Below are positions 1-8,413 of a DNA stretch of 64,000 nucleotides, piece after piece. The first letter of the stretch is position 1; each line of letters starts with the position of its first letter. The position numbers and the translations under genes were made by a program. This DNA is from Psychrobacillus vulpis. Lineage in GTDB: Bacteria; Bacillota; Bacilli; Bacillales_A; Planococcaceae. The notes beneath the pieces were generated by a model that saw nothing but the letters and a program-made list of their open reading frames with translations, was not told the DNA's origin and made no database searches. The DNA lies in NCBI RefSeq assembly GCF_006861825.1, contig NZ_VDGI01000001.1:412048-476047 (forward strand), in the 5' to 3' direction.

Positions 1-52
1 TCATGCAAAAACCCCCGTCATAATATTAAATAAGCATATACTTATATTTTGA

Positions 53-84
53 TGAAAAGAGAACCAAGAGAATGCTCTCTTGGT
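53..84 (-). terminator. Terminator after arsC
   Basis: A perfect 9-bp stem (ACCAAGAGA/TCTCTTGGT, loop GCAT) lies at 63-84. On the minus strand it is followed by a pyrimidine/T-rich run (62-53). It lies directly after the arsC stop codon and should end the ars transcript. Confidence 0.75.
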
Positions 85-90
85 GTAAAT

Positions 91-513
91 TTATTCATTG
101 CCTGTTTCAGCAAAATGCTTGATTCTGTTACCAATTTCATCACGAACTCGTTGGAAGGTAGCCCATTTCTCTTCATCAGTACCTTGTGCTTTTGCAGGGT
201 CGTCAAAGCCCCAATGATCACGTTTCACATGAGGTGGTGTCATTGGACATTTATCCGCAGCATCCCCGCAAAGTGTAACTACAAAATCTGCATTATTTAA
301 CGTTTCCATATCAATAATATCTGAAGTCTGATTAGAAATATCGATTCCAATCTCATTCATTGCTTTAACAGCATTCAGGTTTAAGCCATGTGCTTCAATT
401 CCTGCACTTAGAACTTCCCACTCATCACCTAAATATTTTTTTCCCCAACCTTCTGCCATTTGGCTTCTGCATGAATTTCCTGTACATAAAAAGTAAAGTG
501 TTTTTTTTGACAT
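91..513 (-). CDS. arsC: Arsenate reductase, thioredoxin-coupled
   Basis: This 140-residue protein belongs to the low-molecular-weight phosphatase-like arsenate reductases. It reduces arsenate to arsenite in the cytosol, with electrons from thioredoxin. The P-loop CTGNSCRS begins at Cys10, and the redox pair Cys82 and Cys89 sits in [10 protein letters not shown]. These three cysteines have the same spacing as in the plasmid pI258 enzyme family. The length is normal. It is the last gene of arsR-arsB-arsC, and a hairpin terminator follows. Its product would feed arsenite to the ArsB pump encoded next to it. Confidence 0.95.
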   Translation of the reverse strand: MSKKTLYFLCTGNSCRSQMAEGWGKKYLGDEWEVLSAGIEAHGLNLNAVKAMNEIGIDISNQTSDIIDMETLNNADFVVTLCGDAADKCPMTPPHVKRDHWGFDDPAKAQGTDEEKWATFQRVRDEIGNRIKHFAETGNE

Positions 514-589
514 AATTAGTAATCTCCTTTGGTTTCAACTTAATAAAAAGTATTAGTTTATTTTGATTTACGTAAATTGGTTGCTCATA

Positions 590-1900
590 TTAGAAAAATG
601 ATAACGAAATATATAGACCTAATAATGTAATGAACAGTATTGGAATCGTTATGACAATACCAGTTTTAAAATAAGTTCCCCACGAGATTTTTACGCCTTT
701 TTGAGATAAAACATGAAGCCATACTAACGTTGCAAGTGAGCCAATAGGTGTGATTTTTGGTCCTAAATCAGATCCAATGACATTGGCATAAATAAGTGCT
801 TCACGTATAGTTCCGGTAGTATTTGTTTCTGCAATTGCTAAAGCGTCTATCATAACGGTTGGCATGTTATTCATTAGGGAGGATAGGAAAGCAGCAATGA
901 ATCCCATTGACATCGTAGCCACGAACAAACCTTGATTTGCAGCTACTTCAATCACGCCAGCTAACACACTCGTAAGTCCTGCATTTCCTAGCCCATATAC
1001 GACAACATACATACCAATTGAGAAAAATACAATATTCCATGGAGCTCCTTTTATAACGTTTCTTGTATCAACTGCAGTACTTCTTCTTGCCATAATAATA
1101 AAAAATATAGCTATAATTCCGGCAACAATCGAAACGGGAATGTTAATAAATTCACTAATAAAATAACCAACAAGCAATAGAGCAAGAACATACCATGATA
1201 AATGGAACATTTTTATATCTTGAATTGCTTCTTTTGGTTCTCTTAGCTTAGATAAATCATATGTTCTTGGTATGCTTTTTCTAAAATAAAATAATAGGAT
1301 ACCTATAGTTGCTATTAGTGAAAATATGTTCGGAATAATCATTCGTGAAGCATATTCCACGAAACCAATATTGAAGAAATCGGCTGATACAATATTAACA
1401 AGGTTACTAACCACCAATGGTAACGAGGTTGTATCCGCGATAAATCCACTCGCCATAATAAATGGGAAGACCATTTTTTCTTTGAAGTTCAAATTACGAA
1501 CCATCGCTAAAACAATTGGTGTCAAAATTAATGCAGCCCCATCATTGGCAAAAAAGGCAGCAACAATGGCTCCTAAAACACTTACATAAACGAACATTTT
1601 AATACCATTACTTTTGGCAGCCCTTGCCATATGTAAGGCAGCCCATTCAAATAATCCAATCTCATCTAATATTAAAGAAATGAGGATAATCGCGATAAAG
1701 GATAATGTTGCATTCCAAGTAATGTCTACTACTTCTATCACATTACTAAAATCAACAACCCCCAATAATAATGCAATAACCGCTCCTCCGCAGGCGGACC
1801 AACCTATGTTCAAACCTCTTGGTTGCCATATGACAAAGATAAGCGTTACCAAGAAAATCAATGATGCTAAAATTACTGGCGACAAAGTGCTAACCTCCAT
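590..1900 (-). CDS. arsB: Arsenite efflux permease ArsB
   Basis: A 436-residue, very hydrophobic permease with about a dozen membrane segments, of the ArsB/NhaD ion-transporter superfamily. It carries arsenite out across the cytoplasmic membrane. Signature-like stretches include [16 protein letters not shown] and [11 protein letters not shown]. The ATG at 1900 overlaps the arsR stop codon (TAATG). However, a GGAGG at 1898-1894 is placed 8 bases before a TTG at 1885, so the protein may start there, five residues later. It is translationally coupled to arsR. No arsA is present, so it probably works as a secondary transporter. Confidence 0.93.
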   Translation of the reverse strand: MEVSTLSPVILASLIFLVTLIFVIWQPRGLNIGWSACGGAVIALLLGVVDFSNVIEVVDITWNATLSFIAIILISLILDEIGLFEWAALHMARAAKSNGIKMFVYVSVLGAIVAAFFANDGAALILTPIVLAMVRNLNFKEKMVFPFIMASGFIADTTSLPLVVSNLVNIVSADFFNIGFVEYASRMIIPNIFSLIATIGILLFYFRKSIPRTYDLSKLREPKEAIQDIKMFHLSWYVLALLLVGYFISEFINIPVSIVAGIIAIFFIIMARRSTAVDTRNVIKGAPWNIVFFSIGMYVVVYGLGNAGLTSVLAGVIEVAANQGLFVATMSMGFIAAFLSSLMNNMPTVMIDALAIAETNTTGTIREALIYANVIGSDLGPKITPIGSLATLVWLHVLSQKGVKISWGTYFKTGIVITIPILFITLLGLYISLSFF

Positions 1901-2244
1901 TAATCACAAGAGATACGTAATCCCTGTGCTTCTAATTCTTGTAGTTTAAAATCTTGGTTTGGAAGATGATGAATCAAACTTTGGACAAAAGGAAAAACGT
2001 CGCTATCCTTGTTCATTGAATAGATAATCCATTGACCTCTTCTCATTTCACGTACCAACCCAGCATCCTTTAACTTCCTTACATGTTGACTTATAGCTGG
2101 CTGACTTACTTTAAAAATTTCAACAAATTCACAAACACAATAATCGTGTGTCTCCAGCATTTTAAGCATTGTTAGTCTTGTTTTATCACCCAACAATTTT
2201 AAAATTGTTGCAGCTTTTTCGATTTCAATCGTTGATATTTCCAT
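1900..2244 (-). CDS. arsR: ArsR-family metalloid-responsive repressor
   Basis: A winged-helix repressor of about 114 residues. I chose ATG 2244 because AGGAGG lies 6 bases upstream; an earlier in-frame ATG at 2262 lacks such a site. The helix-turn-helix covers [19 protein letters not shown]. The Cys36-Val-Cys38 pair in DYCVCEF matches the CxC inducer site of classical arsenite-sensing ArsR proteins. It should repress its own operon until arsenite binds. It is the first gene of the ars operon, and its stop codon overlaps the arsB start. Confidence 0.93.
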   Translation of the reverse strand: MEISTIEIEKAATILKLLGDKTRLTMLKMLETHDYCVCEFVEIFKVSQPAISQHVRKLKDAGLVREMRRGQWIIYSMNKDSDVFPFVQSLIHHLPNQDFKLQELEAQGLRISCD

Positions 2245-2293
2245 TGAACTACCTCCTATCAATTTGATTATTAGCGCATAATGATTTACTTAT

Positions 2294-2322
2294 ATAATAT
2301 TCCGCTTATATATTAATTGCAA
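2294..2322 (-). promoter_or_regulatory. Promoter of the ars operon
   Basis: On the minus strand, -35 TTGCAA (2322-2317) and -10 TATTAT (2299-2294) are separated by exactly 17 bases, about 50 bases before the arsR start. AT-rich repeats of the form ATATAAG overlap the promoter and are candidate ArsR operator half-sites. The operator assignment is inference. Confidence 0.65.
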
Positions 2323-2433
2323 CTGTTTTTATGAAAATATTTTAATTCATAGGTGGCTTTTTCTGCTCCACTGAATACTATTTACATCATTAAGCGTATA
2401 AAAATTATAAATTTAGATTTTCGATTAATATAA

Positions 2434-2459
2434 AAACACCTTTATTAAAAAAGGTGTTT
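2434..2459 (-). terminator. Terminator after the tns remnants
   Basis: The inverted repeat AAACACCTTT/AAAGGTGTTT, with a short loop, is followed on the minus strand by TTTTTAT. It ends transcription of the transposase remnants before the ars promoter. Confidence 0.7.
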
Positions 2460-2482
2460 AAATTTCCTTATAGGTAAACTTG

Positions 2483-2626
2483 CTATAAATATCGATTTAT
2501 GTCTTCCTCAAGTTCTTTATAATAAGAGTCCTTGATTCCTGCCTTACGCCTTATTTTCCATCTAGTTAGCTCTTCATCTTTTAACTGATTTACAGACCAT
2601 TCTATACGTCTCTTTTGTAAGTCCAT
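2483..2626 (-). pseudogene. Probable TnsD/TniQ C-terminal remnant (47-codon ORF)
   Basis: A small open frame of 47 codons (ATG 2626, stop 2483-2485) overlaps the end of the upstream 81-codon ORF in another frame. The basic, helical peptide (KRRIEWSVNQLKDEELTR, then WKIRRKAGIK) resembles the end of TnsD/TniQ-like target selectors. It follows on from the TnsD-like LRKKNPSIYMRLYRGDKEW in the overlapping ORF. It is most likely the frameshifted tail of the same dead gene. The family assignment is from memory of the motif pattern and is moderate only. Confidence 0.45.
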
Positions 2627-2990
2627 TCCTTATCACCCCTATATAATCTCATATAAATTGAAGGGTTCTTCTTTCTTAGCTCAGTTTTTGATAAAGTCTG
2701 ATTTTGGTGAACTAAATCTAACCACTGCGACTTAAAATCACATAGCGAATAATCTACCATATTTTTTACTCCCCATTTCCAAAGTTCATTAGGAGTTGGC
2801 TTAACATTGTCTTCAATTTTATCTGTATCTCTAAGATAATTTTTCATATAGTAATTTTTGTTATAATGTAAGACAAAATTTATTATAATTTTAGTATATT
2901 GTTCTAGTGTTATTTTGACGTCTAAACGATAGTCTTCTGCACCTCGTTCCCCAAAATCTGGTTGTATGTATCCTGGGAGAAATGGCTTTA
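2602..2990 (-). pseudogene. Fused remnant: TnsB C-terminus joined to TnsD-like C-terminus
   Basis: From about 2975 the minus strand reads GERGAEDYRLDVKITLEQYTK and then NYLRDTDKIEDNVKPTPNELW. This is the C-terminal (Mu-transposase-C-like) pattern of TnsB proteins. After NELWKWGVKN (about 2755) the match changes abruptly to LSKTELRKKNPSIYMRLY, a TnsD/TniQ-type module. No start codon or catalytic DDE domain remains. The part from 2847 downward is an 81-codon ORF that would be mistaken for a hypothetical gene. The simplest reading is one internal deletion that removed most of tnsB, all of tnsC and most of tnsD. Confidence 0.7.
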
Positions 2991-3151
2991 TTCCGAGCTA
3001 TAAAATGCTTAATATAGCTCAATGATGACCCTGTTTCTAAGTGATATCTTCGTCAAATTTATTACATATTTCTGTAACTTTTTCATTCTTATCCTTTTTA
3101 GAAAGTATATACGTAAGAAAAAAATCGCATTGTCAATATCGTTCTGTTCAT

Positions 3152-3714
3152 CTAATAATAATATTTATGTATCCATAAAATATTTCTGGTAAGTTCAGTG
3201 TATATTCCCCTCTCAGTCACAATTCCCCATTTTATTTCATTTCGTTTCCAATACTCTCTTTCTATTTCAAATTTTTCTAGTACCCTTTTATCCTCCAGGA
3301 AACTACTAGGCTTTACAGTTCTGGCTAAAAACTCTTTTTTATTATTTTTAATAACAGTAATAAATAAGTCAGTTGTCATTATAATTAGTGTTTTTGTAAC
3401 GTTATCCACTGAATGAGCAATCCCTTTTTCTTCAGCGATATTAAATGTTTCTTTATCTTTCAATGGAAACTGTTCCCTAATATCTACTACGTCAACTGCC
3501 CATTCTAATAAAACGAAATAGTCTCTTTCTAAATTTGATAAAATTCATGCTGCCTTTTGGTTTTCCAACTAATTAATCGTGATACGTTTCCATCTGAAGA
3601 GACATCCTGTATTTTCAACCAAGGAATATAATTTTCTTGCTCCGCTTGGCCTCTACCTTCTTTTATGTAACGTTCTTTTTTCTCTTCAGACCAACTATTT
3701 TTACGCTTTGTCAT
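3152..3714 (-). pseudogene. tnsA: TnsA endonuclease, frameshifted and truncated
   Basis: TnsA makes the 5' cuts during Tn7 excision. Frame 1 (3714-3529) holds the N-terminal signature KNSWSEEKKERYIKEGRGQ and PWLKIQDVSSDGNVSRLISWKT, then stops. The rest continues in another frame down to 3152: LERDYFVLLEW, DIREQFPL, TTDLFITVIKNNKKEFLARTVKPS, FEIEREYWKRNEIKWGIVTE, NILWIHKYY. Loss of one T in the run at about 3540 (GAATTTTATC) explains the break. The C-terminal domain beyond HKYY is missing. The frame continuity and motif order make the identification strong; the gene cannot give a full product unless the shift is corrected. Confidence 0.85.
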
Positions 3715-3741
3715 GGAGGAACACCTTATATATTTTTAGTA

Positions 3742-3786
3742 AAAGAAAAAAATCGTATTCAAGAGTAATACCTCTTGAATACGATT
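3742..3786 (-). terminator. Strong terminator inside the transposon end, downstream of glmS
   Basis: A perfect 15-bp stem (AATCGTATTCAAGAG and its complement, 3751-3765 with 3772-3786) is followed on the minus strand by TTTTTTCTTTT. It lies between the TnsB-type sites and tnsA. It would end glmS transcripts that read into the element. Confidence 0.8.
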
Positions 3787-3804
3787 TTATACAATCACTA
3801 TATT

Positions 3805-3868
3805 TAGTATACATCTTATTTTAGTCTACATTTTATTGTAGAGTATACATCTTTATTGTCTCTTCACA
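3805..3868. repeat. Transposon end: TnsB-type direct repeats and TGT tip
   Basis: Three copies of a 15-16 base motif (TAGTATACATCTTATT at 3805, TAGTCTACATTTTATT at 3822, GTATACATCTTTATT at 3843) are closely packed, as in the Tn7 right end. A weaker fourth copy may start near 3788. The end reads ACA at 3866-3868, which is TGT when read into the element. The next five bases (TAAAC, 3869-3873) would be the target duplication, centred 24 bases from the glmS stop codon. Confidence 0.7.
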
Positions 3869-3894
3869 TAAACGTCGTGACTTTGTAGCTTTTT

Positions 3895-5697
3895 TTATTC
3901 CACTGTAACCGACTTCGCCAAATTTCTCGGCTTATCCACATCGCAATCTCTGTGTAATGCTGCATAATAACTAATCAGCTGTAAAGGCACTACTGCTACT
4001 AATGGTGAGAATAGCTCGTGTACTTTTGGAAGCACGAAGCGGTCTCCGTCTTCTTCAAAGCCTTCCATTGCAATAATGCATGGGTTTGCACCACGTGCTA
4101 CTACTTCTTTGACGTTGCCACGAATGTTTAGGCTTACAGCTTGTTGTGTTGCAAGAGCGAAAATTGGCGTACCATCTTCAATAAGTGCGATTGTACCGTG
4201 TTTTAATTCTCCACCAGCAAATCCTTCTGCTTGAATATAGGAAATTTCTTTTAGTTTCAAAGCACCCTCTAAACTTACATAGAAGTCGATGTTTCGTCCA
4301 ATGAAGAATGCATTTCTAGTTGTTGCTAAAAATTCTGTCGCAATTTGTTCCATTTCTTCTTTGGAATCTACAATCGTTTGAACTGCATTTGCTGCAATAC
4401 CCAGTTCTTTCACAACATCAAAATCTACTTTTTTATTTTGAGACTGTGCAAATACAGAAGCCGTTACCATTAATACTGCCACTTGTGCAACATATGCTTT
4501 AGTAGAAGCTACTGCAATTTCTGGACCTGCGTGAAGTAAAAGAGTATGATCTGCTTCGCGAGAAAGTGTTGACCCAGGTACGTTTGTCATCGTAATTGTT
4601 GGGTACCCTTTTTCTTTTATTTTCACTAGCACTTGTCTGCTATCTGCTGTTTCACCTGATTGTGTGATAAAGATAAATAATGGTTTTGCTGAAAGAATTG
4701 GCATATTGTAGCCAAATTCACTAGAAATATGCACTTCTACAGGAATACCAGCTATCTTCTCGAAATATTCTTTACCAATTAAACCTGCGTGATAGCTTGT
4801 TCCTGCTGCAATAATGTAAAGGCGGTCTGCATCTTGAAGTGCTTTCAAAATATTTGCATCAATCGTAAGCTCGCCTTGATCATTTTGGTATGCTTGAATA
4901 ATTTTACGAATAACAGCAGGTTGTTCATCCATTTCTTTTAGCATGTAATGAGGATATGTTCCTTTTTCAATATCGCTCAGATCTAACTCCGCTTTATAAG
5001 CAGGACGCTCTACGATTGAACCATCTAGTTTTTGAATTTCAACAGAATCCTTATGCACAATAACGATTTCTTGATCGTGAAGCTCTACATATTGCTCAGT
5101 CACTTGCAACATAGCCATTGCATCAGATGCTACAACATTAAATCCATCACCTAACCCTACAAGAAGTGGTGATTTGTTTTTTGCAACATATATAGTATTT
5201 GCATCTTCTTTGTCTAGAAGTGCAAGTGCATACGAACCATGAATAAGATGCAATGTTTTTCTAAGTGCATCAATTGTTGATAGTCCTTCAGATGAAAATT
5301 TTTCAATTAACTGTACAATCACTTCCGTGTCTGTATCAGAAGCCATTTCTACTTTAGATAAATACGCTTTTTTCATTAGGTGGTAGTTTTCGATTACACC
5401 ATTATGCACAAGCGTGAAACGTTTTGTTGCACTTTGGTGAGGATGCGCATTTAGTTGATTTGGGACACCATGTGTTGCCCAGCGAGTATGCCCGATTCCA
5501 AGTTTCGCATCTACGTCTTCGTCCACTACGTCACGTAAATCAGCAATTCGACCTTTTTCTTTGAATACGACTACTCCATCTTCATTGAGCACAGCAATTC
5601 CCGCTGAATCGTATCCGCGGTACTCTAATTTTTCTAAACCTTTTAATAAAATTTCCTTTACGTCTGCTTCTCCAATATATCCTACAATTCCACACAT
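3895..5697 (-). CDS. glmS: Glutamine-fructose-6-phosphate aminotransferase
   Basis: Makes glucosamine-6-phosphate from fructose-6-phosphate and glutamine, the first step towards UDP-GlcNAc and cell wall. I start it at ATG 5697, because the catalytic cysteine must follow the initiator Met (MCGIVGYIG) and GGAGG lies upstream. The open frame extends 20 codons further but is not needed. The N-terminal Ntn glutaminase domain (about 1-240) is followed by two SIS sugar-isomerase domains. The C-terminus ends NLAKSVTVE, the conserved tail whose DNA is the TnsD target of Tn7. About 600 residues, normal. It is regulated by the upstream ribozyme. Confidence 0.98.
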   Translation of the reverse strand: MCGIVGYIGEADVKEILLKGLEKLEYRGYDSAGIAVLNEDGVVVFKEKGRIADLRDVVDEDVDAKLGIGHTRWATHGVPNQLNAHPHQSATKRFTLVHNGVIENYHLMKKAYLSKVEMASDTDTEVIVQLIEKFSSEGLSTIDALRKTLHLIHGSYALALLDKEDANTIYVAKNKSPLLVGLGDGFNVVASDAMAMLQVTEQYVELHDQEIVIVHKDSVEIQKLDGSIVERPAYKAELDLSDIEKGTYPHYMLKEMDEQPAVIRKIIQAYQNDQGELTIDANILKALQDADRLYIIAAGTSYHAGLIGKEYFEKIAGIPVEVHISSEFGYNMPILSAKPLFIFITQSGETADSRQVLVKIKEKGYPTITMTNVPGSTLSREADHTLLLHAGPEIAVASTKAYVAQVAVLMVTASVFAQSQNKKVDFDVVKELGIAANAVQTIVDSKEEMEQIATEFLATTRNAFFIGRNIDFYVSLEGALKLKEISYIQAEGFAGGELKHGTIALIEDGTPIFALATQQAVSLNIRGNVKEVVARGANPCIIAMEGFEEDGDRFVLPKVHELFSPLVAVVPLQLISYYAALHRDCDVDKPRNLAKSVTVE

Positions 5698-5769
5698 ATT
5701 CTCATTTCCTCCGTTTACATTCATGTCAAAATCAGCGACCTGTTTTTTCACAGTCACTCATTAAGCTAA

Positions 5770-5935
5770 GAATGCCTTCTTTTCCCCTCTGTCATACAAT
5801 CACTTGTATGGTTTCTGAAAAAGAATAACAACCGGGCAAATACGGTCGGGAGGCATCCGCCGAATTTTCGATAACCTCCACCTCGTCTGCTGAAGATACA
5901 TTTCCGTCCGATTTCTTCAGCTCTGGCGCTGTAAT
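5770..5935 (-). ncRNA. glmS ribozyme: glmS ribozyme/riboswitch
   Basis: On the minus strand the leader starts AGCGCCAGAGCTG (from 5930). The core follows: GACGAGGTGGAGGTTATCGA, then ATTCGGCGGATGCCTCCCG (about 5888-5849), and the P3/P4 hairpins reach about 5770. These blocks are the diagnostic core of the glmS ribozyme. It cleaves itself just 5' of the GCGCC when glucosamine-6-phosphate is bound, which lowers glmS mRNA. The order and spacing agree with the Bacillus type. The 3' boundary is approximate. Confidence 0.95.
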
Positions 5936-6019
5936 TGTTTTCCTAAGTTTTACGCGTATTCGTTTCCCTCCAAATCTACGCGACTATCAAAAAGGTAAGA
6001 CCTCTTATGCAGCACATTC

Positions 6020-6048
6020 ATCATACTTAATCTGTTATTTTGTGTCAA
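6020..6048 (-). promoter_or_regulatory. glmS promoter
   Basis: A consensus sigma-A promoter on the minus strand: TTGACA (6048-6043), 17-base spacer, TATGAT (6025-6020). Transcription would begin near 6013, leaving a leader of about 315 bases that contains the ribozyme. Confidence 0.85.
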
Positions 6049-6140
6049 TAAAAAACATTTCCCAGTATATATAGTAAGAATACAATGAACATTCTGTATT
6101 TTATGTTATGATTTATGGAGAATGGAGGTGAATATCACGA

Positions 6141-7088
6141 TTGAATACGGAAAAACCCTTTGAAAATCATTATGTCTTACTTAAAAGAATTCCAGATTTG
6201 CATAAGAAAGCAGAATCTATTCGAGATAATATTAGTAGAATGGAAGCAGGATTACGCGGAGAAACTCGTCTGTTACAAAAACTATTAGAACTAAGATTAC
6301 CTTGCCAATTCAAGATATATTCCAATGTTCGGTTGCAGATGGATGATTGGAGAGTGCAAATCGATTGTCTTATTTTGACGGATCGCTGTTGTATAGTCTT
6401 GGAATCCAAAAATATATATGGAGATTTGTATTTTGATGCTGAGTCAGAGGATTTCTATCGGCAAGATGAAAATCAATTGGAAACGTCTTATCCAAATCCG
6501 TATTACCAGTTCATGAAGCATTTAAGATTTTTGAAAGAGTGGCTTCGAATTGATTTCCCAGAAATTAAATTAACTGGGGCTGTTGTTATGACACCGAGGT
6601 TTTGTAGAATTCGAAAAAAACCTGCGCACTATCCAATTTATAAGCTAGAAAGTATTATCGAAAAAATTATAGATATGTACTCCGGATATCCTTCCCCTCT
6701 TTTATCTGAAACAAAATTCCATGCTCTTGATCAAATGATTATAAAGAAACAATCTTCTTTTACTTTCCCACCATTATGTGAGTTTTATCAAATTGCCCCA
6801 AAAGATTTAATACCTGGTGTTGAATGCCCACATTGTGGTCTTTTTGGCATGATACGATTTCCCCGAACTTGGACATGCCCCAATTGCAAGAAAAATTCCA
6901 TGTATGCACACGTCAAAACTATTCATGATTATTTTTTACTAATTAAAAATTATATTTCTAATCGAGAATTCCGAGAGTTTTGTGGTGTAGATTCTATTTA
7001 TACAGCGTCTAGAATGCTCAAAAAAATGAACCTACAATCGAATAGAGGAGGAGCCTGGACATATTATTCTCCGAAAAAGGATCGATAA
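6141..7088 (+). CDS. NERD-domain protein with zinc-ribbon-like C-terminus
   Basis: A 315-residue cytosolic protein. Residues about 37-150 form a NERD (nuclease-related) domain, with GLRGETRLL, QIDCLILTDRCCIVLESKN and NPYYQ...L in the expected order. Residues about 230-257 hold two CPxC pairs (CPHCG and CPNCKK), a likely zinc ribbon. The start is TTG 6141 with GGAGGTG ten bases upstream. NERD proteins are predicted DNA-processing enzymes of unknown role. It stands alone, divergent from glmS, and ends in a hairpin terminator overlapping its stop codon. Confidence 0.8.
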   Translation: MNTEKPFENHYVLLKRIPDLHKKAESIRDNISRMEAGLRGETRLLQKLLELRLPCQFKIYSNVRLQMDDWRVQIDCLILTDRCCIVLESKNIYGDLYFDAESEDFYRQDENQLETSYPNPYYQFMKHLRFLKEWLRIDFPEIKLTGAVVMTPRFCRIRKKPAHYPIYKLESIIEKIIDMYSGYPSPLLSETKFHALDQMIIKKQSSFTFPPLCEFYQIAPKDLIPGVECPHCGLFGMIRFPRTWTCPNCKKNSMYAHVKTIHDYFLLIKNYISNREFREFCGVDSIYTASRMLKKMNLQSNRGGAWTYYSPKKDR

Positions 7089-7107
7089 TTAACGATCCTT
7101 TTTTTAT
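7077..7107 (+). terminator. Terminator of the NERD gene
   Basis: The stem AAGGATCG/CGATCCTT is followed by seven T residues. The stop codon TAA lies in the loop. Confidence 0.85.
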
Positions 7108-7199
7108 GTCATCTAATATGTATTCAGGTTGATATTCTTTCGGGTGGACACGTTCGATGCTCCTATGTCTAGAGATCAAATATCGGGCTCAAGTTCATT

Positions 7200-7790
7200 A
7201 CCCGTATGTGCAAATTCAGACGCTCTATTCGCAAATTCCGATGGCAAGTGCAAACTCTTTGGCTTTATCCGCAAGTTCAATACCCCTATATGCAAATTCA
7301 CCTACTCTATGCGCAAGTTCGAGGGCCGTATACGCAAATTCCCAGGCCAAGTGCAAACTCTTTTTCTCTATATGCAAGTTCGATACCCCTATGTGCAAAT
7401 TCACCTACTCTATGCGCAAATTCGAGGGCCGTATACGCGAATTCCCAGGCCAAGTGCAAACTCTTTGTCTCTATATGCAAGTTCGATACCCCTATGTGCA
7501 AATTCAGACGCTCCATACGCAAATTCAAGTGCCGTATACGCGAATTCCCAGGCCAAGTGCAAACTCTTTTTCTCTATATGCAAGTTCGATACCCCTATGT
7601 GCAAATTCAGACGCTCCATACGCAAATTCAAGTGCCGTATCTGCAAATTCCGTTCCCCAGTGCAAACTCTTTGGCTTTATCCGCAAATTAAATGCCCTTT
7701 ATGCAAATTCACCCACTCCATGCGCAAATTCACCGGCTCTATTCGCAAATTCAATCGTCGCATGAGCAAATTCCAAGCCCTGTATAAGAT
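7200..7790. repeat. Higher-order tandem repeat, 21-bp unit within 103-bp period
   Basis: GCAAATTC, GCAAGTTC or GCAAACTC recurs at 7210, 7231, 7250, 7271, 7292, 7313, 7334, 7353, 7374, 7395 and onward. The unit is 21 bp, with one of every five shortened to 19 bp. Blocks beginning near CCAGGCCAAGTGC recur at 7238, 7341, 7444, 7547 and 7650, exactly 103 bp apart. Because 103 is not a multiple of 3, the frame rotates between blocks, so the long open frames here (three forward, several reverse) are a by-product of a stop-free repeat. No function is known to me. Confidence 0.9.
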
Positions 7791-7802
7791 TCCAACCCCT
7801 AA

Positions 7803-7832
7803 ACAAAAAAACGCTTGCGCATTACGCAAGCG
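7803..7832 (-). terminator. Terminator of the DJ-1/PfpI gene
   Basis: On the minus strand, a stem CGCTTGCG/CGCAAGCG with a short loop is followed by TTTTTTT. It lies just after the stop codon at 7840. Confidence 0.85.
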
Positions 7833-7839
7833 ATACTTT

Positions 7840-8352
7840 CTATTTAAGTAGTTTGACGATTTCTCTATTAAATGCAGGCAAGTCATCAGGTGTACGGCTC
7901 GTTACGAGTTGATTGCCACATACGAATACTTCTTTGTCGTGGTAAGTGGCTCCTGCATTTTCTAAGTCGACTTTAATTGATTTATAACCGGTCGCATCAC
8001 GGCCTTCTAATGTTTTGGCAGTGATGAGCAGTTGTGGGCCATGACAGATTGCAAATACAGGTTTCTTTGCGTCCATAAATGCTTTTGCGAATTCAACAAA
8101 TCTGTCATCTGCTCTTAATATATCTGGGGAAAATCCACCAGGAATGAATAATGCGTCAAAGTCTTCTGGTTTTACATCATCAATATTATAGTCCACCGTC
8201 AGGTTGGCTTCGCCTTGTTTCCCAGTGACTTCTTTCCCTGCTTCTTTTTCAATAGTAAATACTTCGTGACCTGCGTCATTCAGGGCCTGGGCAGGGCTTG
8301 TGTACTCTACGTCTTCAAACATGTTTGTGATTAATGTTGCTATTTTAGCCAT
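7840..8352 (-). CDS. DJ-1/PfpI family protein (YfkM-like stress protein)
   Basis: A 170-residue protein of the DJ-1/PfpI superfamily. The nucleophile-elbow motif AICHGPQLL holds the conserved Cys and His at about residues 102-103, and FIPGGFSPDILR provides the upstream acidic/glycine loop. Members are general stress proteins, and some act as deglycases or peptidases; the substrate cannot be read from sequence. The length fits the YfkM/general stress protein 18 group. It is a single gene with a hairpin terminator. The repeat array lies just downstream. Confidence 0.88.
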   Translation of the reverse strand: MAKIATLITNMFEDVEYTSPAQALNDAGHEVFTIEKEAGKEVTGKQGEANLTVDYNIDDVKPEDFDALFIPGGFSPDILRADDRFVEFAKAFMDAKKPVFAICHGPQLLITAKTLEGRDATGYKSIKVDLENAGATYHDKEVFVCGNQLVTSRTPDDLPAFNREIVKLLK

Positions 8353-8413
8353 TTCCTCACTCCTTATCTGTTTGTTCCCTCTTATTATTCCACGAAATAA
8401 GTTTAGTAAACAT

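Larger units (their letters stand above)
1..3868. mobile_element. Tn7-like transposon relic at attTn7 (one end, arsenic cargo)
   Basis: The stretch from the window start to 3868 reads as one end of a Tn7-like element inserted just downstream of glmS. Next to glmS are direct-repeat TnsB-type sites (3805-3857) and a tip reading TGT on the minus strand (3868-3866). After these come remnants of tnsA, tnsB and a tnsD-like gene in the usual order, and then ars cargo. The tip is 27 bases from the glmS stop codon (3895), where Tn7 inserts by TnsD recognition of the glmS 3' end (established for Tn7). The other end is outside the window. All visible transposition genes are broken, so the element cannot move by itself. 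Confidence 0.8.

Noticed and set aside
1..52. Inverted repeat ATAAG/CTTAT at 30-45 as an ArsR operator or the far transposon end
   Set aside because: It is too short and AT-rich to decide, and it does not match the TnsB-type repeats at the other end.
1326..1949. Plus-strand ORFs of 87 and 111 codons
   Set aside because: They are antisense to arsB and arsR, which have clear family motifs.
5698..5757. N-terminal 20-codon extension of GlmS
   Set aside because: The catalytic cysteine must directly follow the initiator Met; GGAGG precedes the inner ATG at 5697.
7200..7790. Possible CRISPR array
   Set aside because: The units follow each other without unique spacers, and the between-core sequence is itself repeated every 103 bp; no cas genes are near.
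7129..7886. Long overlapping ORFs (up to 240 codons) in three forward and several reverse frames
   Set aside because: They come from a stop-free 21-bp tandem repeat; the 103-bp period shifts the frame, the same peptide appears in different frames, and there are no ribosome sites.
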